A DNA stretch of 64,000 nt from Burkholderia sp. PAMC 26561 (GCF_001557535.2 NZ_CP014307.1:1054001-1118000), one strand, 5' to 3'; counted from the stretch's first letter, positions 7,763-16,610 are shown. Made by a program: numbers and translations. Notes: generated by a model not told the origin, from the letters alone.

Positions 7763-9352
7763 TCAGAACAACCCGCGGAAGACCCAGAACAACCCGGCCG
7801 CCAACGCGATGGAAACCGGCAACGTCAGCACCCAGGCCAGCGCCAGGCTGCGAACGGTTTTCCATTGCAGCCCGGAGCCATTCGCGGCCATCGTCCCTGC
7901 CACGCCCGATGACAACACGTGCGTGGTGCTGACCGGCAGGCCGTACATATCGGCGGCGCCGATGGTCACCATCGCAACCAGTTCCGCCGATGCACCTTGC
8001 CCATACGTCAGATGTGTCTTGCCGATGCGCTCGCCCACCGTCACCACGATGCGCTTCCAGCCGACCATCGTGCCGAGTCCCAGTGCAACAGCAACGGCGA
8101 CCTTGACCCACGTCGGGATGAACTTGGTCGAGTGATCGAGCTGGCCTTTGTAGTTCTTCAGCACGGCGGCGTCTTCGGGCGCGAAGGCCGGCGCATTCTG
8201 CTTGTCCATCAGGCGCAGCGCTTCGGAGCTCACGTACATGTTGTTGCGCACGTTGCCCACGATGTTTTGCGGCACGGTCGCCATGGAATCGGAGGTGCCG
8301 ACTTGCCCGTCGATGATATCGGTGAGCTGTTTCAACGCGACGATCGTATTCGGCTCGACCGTCTTGGTCTGCACGTAATGCTGCACGATAGCCCGCGGGT
8401 CGGCGACCGGCGCGGCGCCGTTCGTGTACTTGCCGAGCACTTCGGATGCGTGGTGACCGACCGACAGGAAGGTTTGCGTCTCGGCGGGTGTGACGGCCTT
8501 GTTCAACGCATAGGCGGTCGGGACCGTGCCGATCAGGATCAGCATGATGAGGCCCATGCCTTTCTGGCCATCGTTTGAACCGTGCGCGAACGAAACGCCG
8601 GTGCAGGTGAGGATCAGCAGGCACCGGATCCAGAAGGGCGGCGGCGTGTTTTTCTTGGGCTCCTTATAAAGCGCGGGAACGCGCACGACGAGCTTCATGA
8701 TGTAGAGCAGCAGGCCGGCCAGCACAAAACCGATCAACGGCGAAAACAGCAGCGACTTGCCGACCGCGAGCGCCTGGCCCCAGTCCACGCCCGAGGTACC
8801 CGACGTGCCGTGCAGCATCTGGTTCATCAGCCCGACGCCAATCACCGATCCAATCAGCGTATGCGAGCTCGACGATGGAATCCCCACCGCCCAAGTCCCG
8901 AGGTTCCAGATGATTGCGGCAATCAGCAGGGCAAAAACCATCGCGAATCCCTGCGATGTCCCCACGCCCAGGATCAGCTCCACGGGCAGCAGTTGCAGGA
9001 TGCCGAACGCGACCGCACCGCTCGATACCAGCACACCCAGGAAATTCCACGCGCCCGACCAGACGACCGCGAGATTCGGCGCGAGCGAATGTGTGTAGAT
9101 GACGGTGGCGACGGCGTTGGCGGTATCGTGGAAGCCATTTACGAATTCGAAGCCGAGGGCAATCATCAGTGCTACGCCGAGCAGGACGTAAGGCAATATG
9201 GATGACTGCTGGACTGATTCCAGGTCGTGCAGCAAGTGCGTGACGCAATAGATGATGCCGCCGGCAATCACGACCAGGAACAGCGGCATGCTCAGCCGTC
9301 GTCCGAGCGTTCGTCCCTGCGTGTTGTTATCGGGAAGGGTCAAGTCAGGCAT
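7763..9352 (-). CDS. Inorganic phosphate transporter, PitA family
   Basis: This 529-residue polytopic inner-membrane protein has the PiT signature in each half: GFVNGFHDTANAVATVIYT near residue 55 and SFAHGSNDGQKGMGLIMLI near residue 275, the internal duplication expected of the family. A soluble loop of about 110 residues separates the halves. It should bring in phosphate as a neutral metal-phosphate complex with protons. The start at 9352 has AAAGGAC 7 bases upstream; the frame is open 34 codons further but that part is hydrophilic and unlike the family. It is a single-gene unit. Confidence 0.92.
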   Translation of the reverse strand: MPDLTLPDNNTQGRTLGRRLSMPLFLVVIAGGIIYCVTHLLHDLESVQQSSILPYVLLGVALMIALGFEFVNGFHDTANAVATVIYTHSLAPNLAVVWSGAWNFLGVLVSSGAVAFGILQLLPVELILGVGTSQGFAMVFALLIAAIIWNLGTWAVGIPSSSSHTLIGSVIGVGLMNQMLHGTSGTSGVDWGQALAVGKSLLFSPLIGFVLAGLLLYIMKLVVRVPALYKEPKKNTPPPFWIRCLLILTCTGVSFAHGSNDGQKGMGLIMLILIGTVPTAYALNKAVTPAETQTFLSVGHHASEVLGKYTNGAAPVADPRAIVQHYVQTKTVEPNTIVALKQLTDIIDGQVGTSDSMATVPQNIVGNVRNNMYVSSEALRLMDKQNAPAFAPEDAAVLKNYKGQLDHSTKFIPTWVKVAVAVALGLGTMVGWKRIVVTVGERIGKTHLTYGQGASAELVAMVTIGAADMYGLPVSTTHVLSSGVAGTMAANGSGLQWKTVRSLALAWVLTLPVSIALAAGLFWVFRGLF

Positions 9353-9593
9353 GTAACGTCCTTTGTGCTGGGCTGCGCGTGAAGCGGCGGGTTGGCGTGC
9401 TGATGGAGCAATTGGCGATGAGAGGCGTTGTTTCGTGATTCCTTCAAGCGGCATCTGGCAGTGACGCTGCTCATGTTTGCACGCGCTTTATTGCGTTTTG
9501 ATGACAGCCGCAAGCATTGAAATTCGTCTGAACTGAAAAGCGCGGCGTGGGATTTGCTGCCTTATCAAGTGTCGCGTTCATGGTGGAGAATTT

Positions 9594-11009
9594 ATGTTGC
9601 AACTTGTCGAGTTGGTGATGATTTCCCATGACGTTTCAAACACGCCGCCCGATAAGGCGCTGTCGGAGCTGGGTTCGTTTTCGAGCGCAAGTCGTTCTGG
9701 CTTCATGTTGCACACGCAAAAAGTCGAAGCGGATTTGCACGGCTGGGAAGTGAGCATCGAAACGCGCGGAGGACGGAAGGTGTTTGTGGCGAGTCATCGT
9801 GAATGGCCGTTTGTCCGGCGCGTTGAAGCTGCGCCCGACGCGCAAGATGATCTGCGGTCGTGGATCGCGTCGGAAGAGGGGCTTGCCGATCTGCAGAAAA
9901 TACTCGGCGACGGCGACGCCGTTCTCGGCGAAGCCTCCAAAGTGGAAGCAAGCGAATGGAACACGTCGGACGCGGTTCGCGCGACGCTTCAAGCAAACGC
10001 GCACGGCTCTGCTAAGTTGACGCTGACAGCCACGCCTGAATCACGTGAAGCGCTTTACGCCGTCGCGCATGAGATCACGAAGACGCTGCCGTTCGTGATC
10101 GCGCCTGTTCATATCGATCCCGCCGCGCTAGAACCGGTCAAAGCCGCCAAGCTGAAATTGCCGCGCCACGCCACGCCAACCGATGCCTTCGCCGAGATCG
10201 GCAAGTCGGTGGCGGCGCATTGGTTCGGCAACGACGCGGCATCGCGCGGCGGACTGGAACCTGAGCACGTGCATCAATTGCGCGTGGCGCAGCGCCGCCT
10301 CAAAACTGCGCTCAAACTTTTCCCCGAATGGATCGATGAAATCTGGAACACGCAGATCGCGCCTGACCTGAAATGGTTTGGCGATCTGCTCGCCGATGCC
10401 CGCGACTGGGATGTGTTCGCCGATACCACGCTCGCCACCTACGCCGTAGCCGACGACGAACATAGCCAGGATTCCTGGTCGAGGCCAAAACACGCCGCCG
10501 ATGCAAACCGCATGGCCGCGCGCCAGCGCCTGCAGGACGCGATGAACTCGCCGCGTTACGCGAGTCTCGCGTTATCGTTCGTGCAGTGGTTCAGCGCGCT
10601 CGAAGCGCCGCTCGAACTCGCGCATAGAACGCTCGCGGAGCATGCGCAGAAGCGGATCACCAAGCATTATCGGAAGATCGAGCGTGCGCCGGATCTGACC
10701 ACCATCAGTGCCCCCACGCGGCACAAGGTCCGTATCCATGCAAAGCGTTTGCGGTACGCGCTGGAATTTTTCCGCTCGATCGTCACGCGATCCACGCGCA
10801 AGCATGTCGAAAAGGCGCTGGGCGATCTGCAAAGCGTCTTAGGCGACGGCAACGACGCAGCCGTCGCCGCGCAACGTCTTGCGTCCCTGGACGAAGCCGA
10901 TGATTTCCAGAAGGGACTGGCGAAGGGCTTCGCGGTCGCGGCCCAGCAGATGCATGCAGCCGAAGGCGAGCGTATCCTGCGCAAGATAAAAAAGCCGCGC
11001 GTCAGCTGA
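9594..11009 (+). CDS. CHAD-domain protein
   Basis: This 471-residue protein has a CHAD domain from about residue 200. Its conserved histidine-rich helices are visible: VHQLRVAQRRLKTALKLF near 224 and HKVRIHAKRLRYALEFF near 382. CHAD domains bind polyphosphate through basic helices. The first ~190 residues correspond to where a CYTH triphosphate-tunnel domain usually sits. However, the ExExK motif expected at the start of that domain is not obvious, so a diverged CYTH domain is inferred rather than shown. GGAG lies 6 bases before the start. A phosphate transporter is divergently encoded upstream, which fits phosphate or polyphosphate metabolism. Confidence 0.8.
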   Translation: MLQLVELVMISHDVSNTPPDKALSELGSFSSASRSGFMLHTQKVEADLHGWEVSIETRGGRKVFVASHREWPFVRRVEAAPDAQDDLRSWIASEEGLADLQKILGDGDAVLGEASKVEASEWNTSDAVRATLQANAHGSAKLTLTATPESREALYAVAHEITKTLPFVIAPVHIDPAALEPVKAAKLKLPRHATPTDAFAEIGKSVAAHWFGNDAASRGGLEPEHVHQLRVAQRRLKTALKLFPEWIDEIWNTQIAPDLKWFGDLLADARDWDVFADTTLATYAVADDEHSQDSWSRPKHAADANRMAARQRLQDAMNSPRYASLALSFVQWFSALEAPLELAHRTLAEHAQKRITKHYRKIERAPDLTTISAPTRHKVRIHAKRLRYALEFFRSIVTRSTRKHVEKALGDLQSVLGDGNDAAVAAQRLASLDEADDFQKGLAKGFAVAAQQMHAAEGERILRKIKKPRVS

Positions 11010-11063
11010 CTTTTAGGCATCCAATATAATCGCCGTACTCTATAACCAGCCTTCGACGCAGCC

Positions 11064-11888
11064 ATGACCCAGGAAACGCCTGATAAGCCGAACGAGTCCA
11101 TCGAAGTCGGCGGCGCCGTGTGGTTTCGCAGCGGCAACGAAACACTCGGCGGGGCGGCGCGCATTGCATTGCTGGCGGCCGTCCGTCAAACCGGTTCGAT
11201 CACGGGCGCGGCCAAGGCGGTCGGGATGAGCTACAAGGCCGCATGGGATGCCATCGATGCCATGAACAACCTGGCCGGCGCCGCGCTGGTCGTGCGTGCA
11301 GCGGGCGGCAAGGGTGGCGGCGGAACGACGCTGACGCCGAAGGGGCTGAAGCTGATCAGTACATATGGCGCCATCGAACGTGAACATCGGCTGTTTCTCG
11401 AACGCGCGGGCGCGGCCATAGAAGGCTTCGAGCAGGACTGGCAACTCATCGGACGGATCGGCATGAAAACCAGTGCGCGCAACCAATTATTCGGCACGGT
11501 CAGGAAGATCACGCGCGGCGCCGTCAACGACGAAATCGAACTCGCGCTCTCGGGCGGCCAGTCGATCGTTGCCGTCGTCACGCACGAAAGCACCGAATCG
11601 CTTGGTCTTAAAGAAGGCTGCGACGCGTTTGCTTTGGTGAAAGCATCGTGGGTGATCCTGATGGCGGATGAACCCGTCCGGATCTCGGCGCGCAATCAGT
11701 TGAAGGGCCGGGTCTCGAAGGTGACGCGCGGCGCGGTGAACGCGGAAGTGTCGCTGGCGCTCGATGACTCGACCACGGTCACCGCCGTCATCACCAATGA
11801 AAGCGTCGAGACGCTCGGGCTGGCAGAAGGGCAGAGCGCCATCGCGGCGTTCAAGGCGTCGAGCGTGATACTCGGTGTGACGGGTTGA
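11064..11888 (+). CDS. modE: Molybdate-responsive regulator ModE
   Basis: This 274-residue protein has an N-terminal winged helix (GGAARIALLAAVRQTGSITGAAKAVGMSYKAAWDAIDAMNN, about residues 29-70). Two tandem molybdate-binding TOBE/Mop domains follow, each with the SARNQLxGxVxKxTRGAVN signature (about residues 135 and 211). This is the full ModE layout. Molybdate-bound ModE represses modABC and activates some molybdoenzyme genes. It is convergent with modC and the two coding regions overlap by 38 bases at their 3' ends. A candidate ModE box lies before modA. Confidence 0.94.
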   Translation: MTQETPDKPNESIEVGGAVWFRSGNETLGGAARIALLAAVRQTGSITGAAKAVGMSYKAAWDAIDAMNNLAGAALVVRAAGGKGGGGTTLTPKGLKLISTYGAIEREHRLFLERAGAAIEGFEQDWQLIGRIGMKTSARNQLFGTVRKITRGAVNDEIELALSGGQSIVAVVTHESTESLGLKEGCDAFALVKASWVILMADEPVRISARNQLKGRVSKVTRGAVNAEVSLALDDSTTVTAVITNESVETLGLAEGQSAIAAFKASSVILGVTG

Positions 11889-12573
11889 GCTCGTTGCTAC
11901 CGTCGTGAATCTGCACGATACCCTCGCGCAGATTCACCACCTGATCGCCGAACATGGCGACATCGTCGGGATCGTGCGTGATGAGCACCATGGGAATATC
12001 GAGCCGGCTTTGCAGGTCGGCGAGTTCCTGACGCATGCGCTGGCGCAACGCCATGTCGAGTGCGGAGAAGGGCTCGTCGAGCAACAGCAGTTGCGGATGT
12101 GGAATCAGCGCCCGGGCCAGCGCCACGCGTTGCTTCTGCCCGCCCGATAACTGCCCCGGATACTGACGCGCGACCGGCTTCAGGTCGAACGCGTTTAGCC
12201 AGTAGTCGATATCGGCATGCGCCACGTGCTTCGATGGATTCCACCAGCCGCGCTTCAGCCCAAATGCAATGTTCTGCCGCACGTTCAGGTGCGGGAAAAG
12301 CGCGTAGTCCTGGAACAGATACGCGATGCGCCGCGCTTGCGGTGTCAGGTCGATACCCTTGGTTGTATCGAGCAGCGTGGTGCCGTTCAGCACGATCTCG
12401 CCTTCGTCCAGATGGATCAATCCGGCGATGGCCTGCAACGTCAGGCTTTTCCCTGCGCCCGAAGGTCCGAACAGCACGATGCGCTGACTCGTGGAACGGA
12501 ATGAGACGTCAAGCAGGAAATCGCGCTCGGGCGTGATGAAATGCTTGCGCAAATGCACGGAAAGGGCCGTCAT
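11851..12573 (-). CDS. modC: Molybdate ABC transporter ATP-binding protein ModC
   Basis: This 240-residue ABC ATPase has Walker A (GPSGAGKS, residue 35), the Q-loop (YLFQDYALFPHL), the signature LSGGQKQRVALARAL, Walker B (LLLLDEPFSALD) and the H-loop (ITHD). It energises molybdate import with ModAB. It is shorter than E. coli ModC (352 residues) because the C-terminal TOBE domain is missing; the protein ends soon after the H-loop region. The start follows the modB stop by a single base (TGAGATG), so the two are translated together. Confidence 0.93.
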   Translation of the reverse strand: MTALSVHLRKHFITPERDFLLDVSFRSTSQRIVLFGPSGAGKSLTLQAIAGLIHLDEGEIVLNGTTLLDTTKGIDLTPQARRIAYLFQDYALFPHLNVRQNIAFGLKRGWWNPSKHVAHADIDYWLNAFDLKPVARQYPGQLSGGQKQRVALARALIPHPQLLLLDEPFSALDMALRQRMRQELADLQSRLDIPMVLITHDPDDVAMFGDQVVNLREGIVQIHDGSNELNPSHRVSRSTP

Positions 12574-12574
12574 C

Positions 12575-13249
12575 TCAGCGCACCGATGCCGTCGAGCGCT
12601 GCGGCAACAATCGCCCCGCCGCGAGCAGGATCACCACGCACGTCACCGATGTCACGATCACGAGGACGTTCGCCGTGCTGTCATCGCCGGCTTGCACGGC
12701 GGCGTACACCGCGACCGAAAGCGTCTGCGTCCTGCCCGGCAGGTTCCCCGCGATCATCAGCGTGGCGCCGAATTCGCCGAGCGCCCGCGCAAAAGCGAGC
12801 AACGCGCCGGCCAGGATGCCGCGTGCGGCAAGCGGCAAGGTGACGCGAAAAAATACGGCAGTTTCATTGATGCCGAGCGTCCGGGCGGCGCGCTCGAATT
12901 GCGGATCGACGGCTTCAAACGCGGTACGGGCCGATTTCAGCACGAGCGGAAACGCGACCACCGCCGACGCGATCACGGCGCCCTGCCAGGTGAACACCAA
13001 CTGGATATCGAACTTGTCGAGCCACGCGCCGATCACGCCGCGCCGGCCGAGCAGCACGAGCAGGTAATACCCCAGCACCGTGGGCGGCATGACAAGCGGC
13101 AGTGTCAGCAGCGAATCGACAAGCTCACGCGCCGACGAGCGCCAGCGCGACAAGCCGAACGCCACTGCGACGCCGAGCACGACGTCGATCGCCGTGGCCC
13201 ATCCCGCCACTTTCAGCGATAACAACAGCGGTATCCAAGCGTGCTCCAT
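12575..13249 (-). CDS. modB: Molybdate ABC transporter permease ModB
   Basis: This 224-residue inner-membrane permease has five or more hydrophobic segments and the EAA loop (ARTLGINETAVFFRVTLPLAARGILAGALLAFARALGEFGATLMIAG) that docks on ModC. The GEFGATLM sequence is typical of ModB and CysT-like permeases. Six bases separate it from modA upstream and one base from modC downstream, giving a tight modA-modB-modC operon. Confidence 0.94.
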   Translation of the reverse strand: MEHAWIPLLLSLKVAGWATAIDVVLGVAVAFGLSRWRSSARELVDSLLTLPLVMPPTVLGYYLLVLLGRRGVIGAWLDKFDIQLVFTWQGAVIASAVVAFPLVLKSARTAFEAVDPQFERAARTLGINETAVFFRVTLPLAARGILAGALLAFARALGEFGATLMIAGNLPGRTQTLSVAVYAAVQAGDDSTANVLVIVTSVTCVVILLAAGRLLPQRSTASVR

Positions 13250-13255
13250 GAAGAT

Positions 13256-14026
13256 TTACTTTACTGGCGGCTTGAAGCCGAATTGCGCGAGCGTCTTCTG
13301 ACCTTCCGGCGACAACACATACGCAATGAACAATTGCGCGTCGGCGGCATGCTTGCTTTGCGCGACTTGCGCGATCGGATAGGTGATCGATGTTTGCGTC
13401 GGCACGGTCAGCGCCACTTTCACGCGCTCGGGCATCACAGCGGCGTCCGTGCTGAACACGAACCCCGCGTCCACTTCGCCGCGCGCCACATAGTCCAAGC
13501 TTTGGCGCACGTTCGCCGCAAGCACGCCTTTTGGGCTGACCGCATCCCAGACGCCCGCGTCCTTGAGCGCGCCTTCCGTATAGCGGCCGACCGGTACCGA
13601 CGCCGGGTCGCCGTAAGCGACCCGTTTCACGCTGGCTTCGGTGAGGTCCTTCACGCTGGCCGGCGCGAACGCGCTGTCCTTCGGCACGATCAACACAAGC
13701 GAATTCGCGGCAAAGTCACGGCGCGATTCGGTGGCGATCACTTTTTCCTGGATGGCCTTGTCCATTGCTTTCTTATCGGCCGATGCGAAGACATCGGCAG
13801 GCGCACCCTTCACGATCTGCTGCATCAGCACGTCGGACGCGCCGAAATTCATCAGGACCTTCGTGCCGGGATGCTGCTTTTCGTACGATTCGCCAATCGC
13901 CTTGAACGCGTTGGTCAGGCTAGCCGCTGCGGAGACGACGATTTCATCGGCATGGGCGGCGCTTTGCAACGCAACGGAAGAAGCGGCGAGGACGACAGCG
14001 ATCAGCGATGGTTTGAATTTGAACAC
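13256..14026 (-). CDS. modA: Periplasmic molybdate-binding protein ModA
   Basis: This 256-residue protein has a Sec signal peptide (cleavage after SAAHA near residue 26) and the ModA hallmarks: VSAAASLTNAFKAIGESYE just after the signal, FGASDVLMQQIVKGAPADVFASADKKAMD, and GEVDAGFVFSTDA. The Ser residues of SLT and ASD bind the oxyanion in this family. It captures molybdate or tungstate in the periplasm for ModBC. It is the first gene of the operon and lies 32 bases downstream of a ModE-type operator. Confidence 0.94.
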   Translation of the reverse strand: MFKFKPSLIAVVLAASSVALQSAAHADEIVVSAAASLTNAFKAIGESYEKQHPGTKVLMNFGASDVLMQQIVKGAPADVFASADKKAMDKAIQEKVIATESRRDFAANSLVLIVPKDSAFAPASVKDLTEASVKRVAYGDPASVPVGRYTEGALKDAGVWDAVSPKGVLAANVRQSLDYVARGEVDAGFVFSTDAAVMPERVKVALTVPTQTSITYPIAQVAQSKHAADAQLFIAYVLSPEGQKTLAQFGFKPPVK

Positions 14027-14058
14027 GATGGCCAGGGCGAAATGAACGGAAAGCGCAT

Positions 14059-14082
14059 CGTAATATATTCGCGGCTATAACG
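14059..14082 (-). promoter_or_regulatory. ModE box upstream of modABC
   Basis: On the minus strand the half-sites CGTTATAG and TATATTACG flank a central stretch, giving a 24-base inverted repeat. Spacing and sequence match the known E. coli ModE site (CGTTATAT ... ATAACG, also 24 bases). It lies 32 bases before the modA start, where ModE-molybdate would block transcription. Confidence 0.72.
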
Positions 14083-14130
14083 GGAAGCTCGCGCTCAATT
14101 CATGCTCGATTCATACCCGTCCCGGCGCGA

Positions 14131-14826
14131 TCAGGATTCGGTTGGACCACCTAACCGGACATCGATATGCCTTGCCGGCGCGGCGGCCGGCTTGTCGTAT
14201 TGGCCGGCTTTCCAGCGCGCCCGGATAAACGGCTGATCGCGGCCGGACAACTGCAGCGCGATGTCGGTAATCCAGCGCTGCGTGGGAACGGGGATCCCGT
14301 GCAGCACCACCGCGACGATCGCGAGACTTACCGCGACCGGTGCGGGAGACAACTTGCCTGATTCCGCACGCCACGCATAAGCCACGAAGAGAAGCGCCGT
14401 CAGCGCGCCGAGCCCGCAACCAGTGACAACTTCCGAGACCGAGTGCGCGTTCAGAAGGATACGTGACACGCCGACCACGATTCCAATCAGCAGTCCAAGG
14501 ACGACGCCGAGCGCTCGAACCCATTGCCGCCCCGGCAGGCACGCAACGAACAACGCGACCGGCAGTACCGCCGATGAAATCATTGCGTGGCCGCTGATTC
14601 CTGTGAAATCCAGTTCGCGCACGCCGATGCCCCAGCCCATGAACGCTAGTTTGGTAAGAAAAACAAGACCGCTGGCGCCACCAAGCACAAGGAGCCAACA
14701 CATGGCGTAGCGCCACGGATATCCAAGCGCGAGCCAGACGGCTACGACGATAGCAAGCGGAATCATTACGCCGACACTTCCGACGGACGTAATGGAGAGC
14801 CAGAGTGATAGTGGCAAGTCAGGCAT
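14131..14826 (-). CDS. PAP2-family membrane phosphatase
   Basis: This 231-residue protein has about six hydrophobic segments. PAP2 motifs 2 and 3 are visible: SGHAMISSA near residue 78 (PSGH type) and SRILLNAHSVSEVVTG near residue 120 (SRxxxxxHxxxD type, here with Glu in the last position). Such proteins dephosphorylate lipid phosphates, often undecaprenyl pyrophosphate or phosphatidic acid, at the outer face of the inner membrane. Motif 1 (KxxxxxxRP) is not clear, so substrate and activity are inferred. Its 5' side is divergent from the PHB-depolymerase-type gene. Confidence 0.78.
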   Translation of the reverse strand: MPDLPLSLWLSITSVGSVGVMIPLAIVVAVWLALGYPWRYAMCWLLVLGGASGLVFLTKLAFMGWGIGVRELDFTGISGHAMISSAVLPVALFVACLPGRQWVRALGVVLGLLIGIVVGVSRILLNAHSVSEVVTGCGLGALTALLFVAYAWRAESGKLSPAPVAVSLAIVAVVLHGIPVPTQRWITDIALQLSGRDQPFIRARWKAGQYDKPAAAPARHIDVRLGGPTES

Positions 14827-15022
14827 GAAGATTGTTCTGCAAAGCGGAAAAAGCAGACATTATAACCGTCAGCCCATCTCCTAAACTTATTGCAGTGATC
14901 CTCGAGACTGACGGAGATGAAACACAAAATCGGCTAAATCGCCCTCTTCGTATGGCCAAATATCAACAATACGCAGCAAGGTGAAATTCTGTGTCGCGCG
15001 CAAGTCTTTCGAATAAATGCTA

Positions 15023-15037
15023 TTGTGCACTGCACAA
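15023..15037. promoter_or_regulatory. Perfect palindrome, possible PhaR-type operator
   Basis: TTGTGCA-C-TGCACAA is a perfect 15-base inverted repeat lying 60 bases before the PHB-depolymerase-type gene. The TGC-N3-GCA core resembles sites bound by PhaR, the repressor of PHB granule genes; that link is an inference from the gene context. Confidence 0.4.
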
Positions 15038-15096
15038 CTTCCGTCATTCCTGTTGGGTTTGACGGCCGACTTATCAAGTGCGCGGGATCTGATTCG

Positions 15097-16248
15097 ATGC
15101 CTAAAAGTCTGACAAAATTGTGGCTGAAAGGCTTGAAACGCCTGGTCGCCACACAAATTGCGCCGTCAAGAACGCCCAAGCCGCGGACGTCGACTCGGCC
15201 GGTGATTCCCAAGGCCGCAAAATCCGCGGCAAGCCCGAAGCCTGCGGTCAGGCCGCGCACGCCAGTAAAGGCCCGAGCCGAGCGTGAGTCGCGCGTGCGG
15301 CCGCGTGCATCGGCATGGGCGGCGGGGAAATGGACCCGTTCGTTCCATTCGGCGCCCCCGGCTGCCGGCCGTTTCGTGAACCATCTGGCATACGCATTGT
15401 ATTTGCCGGCTAATGCTGCCGCTGCACCCATGCCGCTGCTGGTGATGATGCACGGCTGCCAGCAATCGGCCGAAGACTTGGCGCAAGGCACGCGCGTCAA
15501 CTTGCTGGCCGACCAATACGGCTTTGCAGTCTTGTACCCGGAGCAGTCGAAAACTGGGCATGTGCATCGTTGCTGGCACTGGTACGAGGAATCGGCGGTA
15601 TCGGGCGGTGGCGAGGCGGCGTCGGTCGTTTCGCTCGTGCGTGAAATCGTCGCGCAGCACGACGTGGACAGCGAACGCATCTACCTCGCTGGAATGTCGG
15701 CCGGGGCGGGGCTTGCGGCCATGCTCGCGGTCAAATATCCGTCGGTTTTCGCGGCAGTGGGACTGCACTCCGGCGTGGTATTCGGCGCTGCGAAATCCGG
15801 CATCGATGCAATGGACATCATGCGGCGGGGCTCACGCAAAGACCCGGTGGCGCTGATCGACGCAGCCACCGATATTGCCCGCTATCCCGGCATGCCGACC
15901 GTGATCGTTCATGGCGAGCTGGATTCTGTGGTTTCGAAGGTCAACGCCGAGCAACTGACGGCGGAATTCCTGCGTCTGAATCGCTTTACTGATGCCACCG
16001 GCGCGTGGCGCAGCGGCGAGCGCCGTGAAGAAATGCAGCCCGAAGGCGTATTCACGGATTACGTGAAAAACGGTCGGCGCATGATGCGGACGTGCATTGT
16101 GCGCGGCCTCGGGCATGCCTGGAGCGGCGGCGACGACACCGTGCCGTTCCATTCGGCGAAAGGTCCGGATGCTTCAGCCATGCTCTGGGAATTTTTCAAG
16201 CATCAGCGACGCGTGCAGGCAACGGTTCAGGACGAGACGCTCGCTTAG
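15097..16248 (+). CDS. PHB depolymerase family esterase (type 1 extracellular-like)
   Basis: This 383-residue protein has an Arg/Lys/Pro-rich N-terminal region of about 90 residues and then an alpha/beta-hydrolase domain. MMHGCQQSAEDLAQGTR carries the oxyanion site, AGMSAGAGLAA the catalytic Ser (lipase box), HGELDSVV an acid-residue region, and GLGHAWSGGDD the catalytic His. This is the pattern of short-chain PHA depolymerases and feruloyl-esterase-like proteins. No Sec signal is obvious, and the basic N-terminus could tie it to granules or envelope, so an intracellular granule role is possible. The frame also opens at 15025, but 15097 gives the usual MPKSLTKLWLKGLKRL start. Confidence 0.82.
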   Translation: MPKSLTKLWLKGLKRLVATQIAPSRTPKPRTSTRPVIPKAAKSAASPKPAVRPRTPVKARAERESRVRPRASAWAAGKWTRSFHSAPPAAGRFVNHLAYALYLPANAAAAPMPLLVMMHGCQQSAEDLAQGTRVNLLADQYGFAVLYPEQSKTGHVHRCWHWYEESAVSGGGEAASVVSLVREIVAQHDVDSERIYLAGMSAGAGLAAMLAVKYPSVFAAVGLHSGVVFGAAKSGIDAMDIMRRGSRKDPVALIDAATDIARYPGMPTVIVHGELDSVVSKVNAEQLTAEFLRLNRFTDATGAWRSGERREEMQPEGVFTDYVKNGRRMMRTCIVRGLGHAWSGGDDTVPFHSAKGPDASAMLWEFFKHQRRVQATVQDETLA

Positions 16249-16306
16249 GGCGAGTGTTGTAAAAAAGTCTTTTGTTTCAATACGTTCTTTTGAATACTTG
16301 CCCATG

Positions 16307-16352
16307 ACTAGGGATTACCCTATACTTCGTTCAAGCACTAGGTAATTACCCC
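16307..16352 (+). promoter_or_regulatory. Tandem response-regulator-like repeats before the DUF3563 gene
   Basis: Two related imperfect inverted repeats, ACTAGGGATTACCC (16307-16320) and ACTAGGTAATTACCCC (16337-16352), begin exactly 30 bases apart, so they sit on the same helix face. The core TAGG-N-ATTACC is like sites of NarL/FixJ-family regulators. They end 23 bases before the ATG, so the second copy would overlap a -35 position. Confidence 0.5.
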
Positions 16353-16375
16353 TATATCACCAAGCGAGGTTCACC

Positions 16376-16549
16376 ATGTATCTGCTCAGCCGCCTCTTCC
16401 TGTTCCTGACGAAATCCGCCGACCAGCGTGACAAGGAGCGTAACGACGCTTATCTGGCCGAAGCTACGGACATTTACGACCTCGAATACCGCATGAAGAA
16501 GCTGGATCGTCGCGCATCAGCACGTCATCCTTCGTGGCTCGCGCAGTAA
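16376..16549 (+). CDS. DUF3563-family small protein
   Basis: This 57-residue protein has an amphipathic N-terminus (MYLLSRLFLFL) and a charged second half with the conserved YLAEATDIYDLEYRMKKLDRR block that defines DUF3563 in Burkholderiales. Length is typical. A GAGG-like site (GCGAGGTTCACC) precedes the ATG. The role is unknown. It is monocistronic, with tandem operator-like repeats upstream and a strong hairpin terminator downstream, which points to a regulated, well-expressed small gene. Confidence 0.85.
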   Translation: MYLLSRLFLFLTKSADQRDKERNDAYLAEATDIYDLEYRMKKLDRRASARHPSWLAQ

Positions 16550-16610
16550 TTCGACCGTCGTAAGAAGTACATGCAGGGCTCGGTACGCCGAAAACGGCGT
16601 CTATCGAGGC

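Noticed and set aside
9470..9593. Possible Pho box before the phosphate transporter (one CTGTCAT half)
   Set aside because: Only one half-site is clear and the second repeat at 11-base spacing is not present.
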